Positions 6,432 to 7,646 of a stretch of 7,646 nucleotides of DNA are shown here, in pieces. A program made the translations under genes and the position numbers. The notes beneath the pieces were generated by a model that ran no database searches, had not been told where the DNA came from, and saw nothing but the letters and a program-made list of their open reading frames with translations. The DNA lies in the NCBI GenBank assembly GCA_947591175.1, contig CANQDB010000061.1, positions 1 to 7,646 of the forward strand, in the 5' to 3' direction. Position 1 is the stretch's first letter, and each line of letters starts with the position of its first letter. The stretch comes from an uncultured Bacilli bacterium. Its GTDB lineage: Bacteria > Bacillota_I > Bacilli_A > RF39 > UBA660.

Positions 6432-6896
6432 ATGTATTACGCATCTTATCAGACACCTTGGGGTGTTTTCTATCTCATCGAAGATAATGAAAAATTAGTT
6501 TCCTGTAGCTTAGTTAAACCTGAAGATGGAGTGTATGAAAAAGAAACTAGATTTCTTACAAAGTGCTGCCAAGAATTGACGGAATATTTTGAAGGAAAGA
6601 GAAAAGAATTTACGATAGAACTTTATCCTCAAGGTACACCCTTTCAACAAAAAGTTTGGCGCGAATTACAAAAGATTCCATATGGCAAAACTTGTTCATA
6701 TCAAGACATTGCTAGAAAAATCGGAAACCATAGAGCCTATCAAGCCGTAGGACAAAGTATTCACAATAATCCCCTTCCCTTTTTTATTCCATGTCACCGG
6801 GTTATTGGTAAAAATAAAAAACTCACAGGCTACGCTTTAGGACTCGATCTAAAAAAATATTTATTAGAATTAGAAAAAAGAACCCATTCTCTTTAA
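6432..6896 (+). CDS. ogt: Methylated-DNA--protein-cysteine S-methyltransferase (O6-alkylguanine repair)
   Basis: This 154-residue suicide repair protein transfers the alkyl group from O6-alkylguanine in DNA to its own cysteine. It has an N-terminal ribonuclease-like domain (1-68) and the DNA-binding/active-site domain (69-154): TPFQQKVWRELQKIPYGKTCSYQDIA (69-94, with Tyr90), NNP (112-114) and IPCHRVIG, with acceptor Cys121. Two positions differ from the usual pattern. The intercalating arginine finger of RAVG is Gln104 (QAVG), and the Ser/Ala-Gly pair of the active-site wall (GYSGGL in the human enzyme) is Ala135-Leu136 (GYALGL). I take ATG 6432, 1 nt after the rlmI TAA, over an in-frame TTG at 6423: AGG at 6420-6422 gives 9-nt spacing to the ATG but abuts the TTG. 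It is the last gene of the argS operon. Its TAA shares bases with the stop of the converging gene. Confidence 0.93.
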   Translation: MYYASYQTPWGVFYLIEDNEKLVSCSLVKPEDGVYEKETRFLTKCCQELTEYFEGKRKEFTIELYPQGTPFQQKVWRELQKIPYGKTCSYQDIARKIGNHRAYQAVGQSIHNNPLPFFIPCHRVIGKNKKLTGYALGLDLKKYLLELEKRTHSL

Positions 6897-6918
6897 CGGA
6901 GATGGGGTTCTATTGTTT
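6879..6918. terminator. Bidirectional terminator between ogt and the converging 247-aa gene
   Basis: AGAACCCATTCTC (6879-6891) and GAGATGGGGTTCT (6899-6911) form a stem of 7 and 4 bp around a 2x2 mismatch, with a 7-nt loop. Rightward it is followed by ATTGTTTT, and leftward by TTTTTT, a better T run. Both stop codons fall in the loop region, so the hairpin is partly coding for each gene. Confidence 0.75.
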
Positions 6919-7636
6919 TAACTTTTTCTTTGTGAATATCTATCCAAGAAATATTTGGAACTTTTCCATTTTCATCAAAGGTAACATGCCAATCTTCTTC
7001 GAGCATAGTTCCAAGTTTTGCTAAAAGTTCGCTCTTAGGATTACCATATTTTTCGATTGTATCACGTAACTTCTTCAAATCTTCGATTCTTTCTGGAAGA
7101 TGGAAATCCCTTTGTTCTTGCCGATTTACAGGATGTTCTTGAAGTATCGTTAGTTCTTCGATTCTATCATATAGTAAAACTAATTGTTCTTCAGTCGTCA
7201 AGGCTTCTTCATAAAGTGTAAAATCATGCTTATCTTTTTCAAACTTATATTCTACTAAATTAAATGAATCTAAGTAATGAGTACCTTTAAAAGTAAGAAA
7301 ATGATGTGGCCAAAGGCAAGTATAAAAATTATGAGAAGGACCCAACCGGTTCAAGGTAAAAAGAAATCTTTTACAAATATTATATTGCGCCACCTCTAAA
7401 AAGAAAGCAGTATCAAATGTTTCCGAATACATTTCAGGATATCTTAAAATACTTTCTTTAGCATTAAGCATTTTTTCGAAAAAATCGTACTCGCGAGAAT
7501 TAATATTTCCCTGCTCAGTAGCTAGAACTTGCAATAATTCCAAACGTTTAGTGTATAGACGACGATTACATTCGGCTCGGTCGCCTGTAGAATTATATAA
7601 GTATCTTGGTTTTTGGGGTGCTTGAAACATAGACAT
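6893..7636 (-). CDS. Hypothetical soluble protein, 247 aa
   Basis: I do not recognise this protein. It has no signal peptide or membrane segment and is rich in charged and aromatic residues. The N-terminal third (about 20-95) looks helical. A central patch, NFYTCLWPHHFLTFKGTHYL (103-122), holds several aromatic residues and three His (111, 112, 120). The region 145-200 is strongly helical and may form a coiled coil (EEQLVLLYDRIEELTILQE; PERIEDLKKLRDTIEK). The C-terminus (about 205-247) contains EEDWHVTFDENGKVPNISWIDIH, which looks like a short beta element. The start is ATG 7636, or ATG 7630 two codons on; an in-frame TAA lies two codons upstream of 7636 (7640-7642). No Shine-Dalgarno sequence is visible in the 10 bases left before the window edge. 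It converges with ogt and shares TTAA at 6893-6896 with it as overlapping stop codons. Confidence 0.75.
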   Translation of the reverse strand: MSMFQAPQKPRYLYNSTGDRAECNRRLYTKRLELLQVLATEQGNINSREYDFFEKMLNAKESILRYPEMYSETFDTAFFLEVAQYNICKRFLFTLNRLGPSHNFYTCLWPHHFLTFKGTHYLDSFNLVEYKFEKDKHDFTLYEEALTTEEQLVLLYDRIEELTILQEHPVNRQEQRDFHLPERIEDLKKLRDTIEKYGNPKSELLAKLGTMLEEDWHVTFDENGKVPNISWIDIHKEKVKTIEPHLR

Positions 7637-7646
7637 CGTTTAACAC

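Noticed and set aside
1..7646. Absence of TGA stop codons as a sign of recoded TGA
   Set aside because: Eight genes with six TAA and two TAG is a small sample in AT-rich DNA. Trp is encoded by TGG throughout, and no gene needs TGA readthrough.
1..7646. Mobile element, CRISPR array, tRNA/rRNA gene or defence system
   Set aside because: I found no transposase or integrase coding sequence, no spaced direct repeats, no tRNA-like cloverleaf with CCA end and no rRNA sequence; the gene content is mainly housekeeping.

Overview
The window is AT-rich DNA from a low-GC Gram-positive bacterium (Bacillota, Bacilli- or Erysipelotrichia-like). The evidence is a textbook T-box riboswitch, strong AGGAGG/AGGTGA ribosome binding sites, consensus sigma-A-type promoters and U-tailed terminators. 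Trp is encoded by TGG and all proteins read through under the standard code, so this is not a code-4 Mycoplasma. The eight genes stop with TAA (six) or TAG (two); no TGA stop occurs. The species cannot be named from the sequence.

Left region (1-2219): an unrecognised 179-aa protein with two hydrophobic segments runs leftward (92-631). It diverges from a FAD-dependent oxidoreductase with a C-terminal Rieske [2Fe-2S] domain (747-2219, YhfW-like). The 106-115 bp between them holds a likely promoter for the leftward gene.

Middle region (2209-3195): a DedA-family membrane protein (2209-2820, minus) converges on the oxidoreductase, and their 3' ends overlap by 11 bp. It diverges from an unrecognised 93-aa protein (2914-3195, plus) that has a near-consensus promoter and a strong ribosome binding site.

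Right region (3216-6911): a perfect-consensus promoter (TTGACA-17-TATAAT) drives a T-box leader with an apparent CGU (Arg) specifier. It is followed by argS, an RlmI-type rRNA methyltransferase and an Ogt-type O6-alkylguanine-DNA methyltransferase. Gaps are 9 and 1 nt with no visible internal terminator, so the three genes look like one operon controlled by uncharged tRNA-Arg. The operon ends at a hairpin shared with the converging last gene, an unrecognised 247-aa protein (6893-7636, minus).

Most of the window is housekeeping content. I do not see a defence system, mobile element, CRISPR array or other clearly novel multi-gene system. The points most worth a second look are: the tRNA-Arg-controlled coupling of argS to an RNA and a DNA methyl-handling gene; a strong NTC-before-GA codon-context bias in the plus-strand genes; unusual active-site residues in the Ogt; and three unrecognised proteins.
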